Of a stretch of DNA of 64,000 nt, positions 63,915 to 64,000 are shown one piece after another; the first letter of the stretch is position 1; the number at the start of each line of letters is the position of its first letter. Below the pieces are notes generated by a model, which saw only the letters and a list, made by a program, of their open reading frames with translations, made no database searches and was not told the DNA's origin. A program made the translations under genes and the position numbers. Source of the stretch: Paenibacillus pinistramenti (lineage in GTDB: Bacteria > Bacillota > Bacilli > Paenibacillales > Paenibacillaceae); assembly GCF_005869875.1 (NCBI RefSeq), contig NZ_VAWG01000006.1, forward strand, positions 147,607 to 211,606, given 5' to 3'.

Positions 63915-64000
63915 TTGGATAAGCCCTCGACCGATTAGTACTGGTCAGCTCCATGCATTGCTGCACTTCCACCTCCAGCCTATCTACCTCGTCGTCTTCA
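63915..64000 (-). rRNA. rrl: 23S ribosomal RNA, 3' end only (partial)
   Basis: Minus strand ends ...CAGTACTAATCGGTCGAGG then GCTTATCC, the conserved 3' end of 23S. The rest lies beyond the right edge. The 207-nt spacer to 5S holds no tRNA. Confidence 0.93.

Overview
The window reads as chromosomal DNA of a Gram-positive, endospore-forming Bacillota, most likely Paenibacillus or a close relative. The evidence is the block sigW-rsiW, cdaA-cdaR-glmM, glmS with a glmS ribozyme upstream, Bacillus-type rbsRKDACB, LicT/RAT and cre control, a guanidine-I riboswitch, GlnR/TnrA-type boxes, AGGAGG-like ribosome binding sites, frequent GTG/TTG starts, and a long tRNA cluster behind an rRNA operon. Base composition is moderately GC-rich, with a few AT-rich patches. 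The genus is an inference; no identity search was run.

Layout. 1-5.1 kb: the start of a glycosyltransferase gene, a YfbU protein, a ROK repressor, and a cytosolic histidine kinase with five PAS domains behind a sigma-H-like promoter. 5.2-10.9 kb: ribose operon. 11.1-11.7 kb: AT-rich patch with two small genes. 11.9-14.7 kb: Zn/Cd P-type ATPase and its divergent ArsR sensor. 14.8-19.4 kb: beta-glucoside operon (licT-bglP-bglA) with two RAT/terminator switches and a cre site. 19.4-27.6 kb: small alarmone synthetase, acetyltransferase, two aldo/keto reductases, stress protein, an ECF41 sigma factor overlapping an FAD oxidoreductase, and a GH53 enzyme. 27.8-36.4 kb: guanidine-degradation operon under a guanidine-I riboswitch, with a divergent APC permease. 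36.8-50.4 kb: secreted stalk-domain protein, alpha-galactosidase and AraC regulator, MerR/alcohol dehydrogenase pair, TetR/MATE pair, a second MATE, several small stress or detoxification proteins, and an AT-rich old-yellow-enzyme gene. 50.6-58.3 kb: cell-wall precursor and c-di-AMP block with sigW-rsiW. 58.5-61.3 kb: PEP carboxylase. 61.6-64 kb: eleven tRNAs, 5S rRNA and the 3' end of 23S rRNA, all on the minus strand.

How the genes work together. In the guanidine operon a biotin-dependent carboxylase, two DUF1989 deiminase subunits and allophanate hydrolase make a complete route from guanidine to ammonia and CO2. Ribose, aryl-beta-glucoside, alpha-galactoside and galactan genes form a plant-polysaccharide diet theme, with catabolite control visible in at least two promoters. 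GlmM and GlmS supply UDP-GlcNAc precursors; CdaA/CdaR set c-di-AMP, and SigW/RsiW sense envelope stress.

The least explained parts are the ECF41/FAD-oxidoreductase pair, whose enzyme carries a 12-bp minisatellite coding NEAV repeats in front of its FAD fold; the two small AT-rich genes near 11.2-11.7 kb; and an unusual number of short tandem repeats in gaps and in two coding regions. I found no CRISPR array, intact insertion sequence or prophage.
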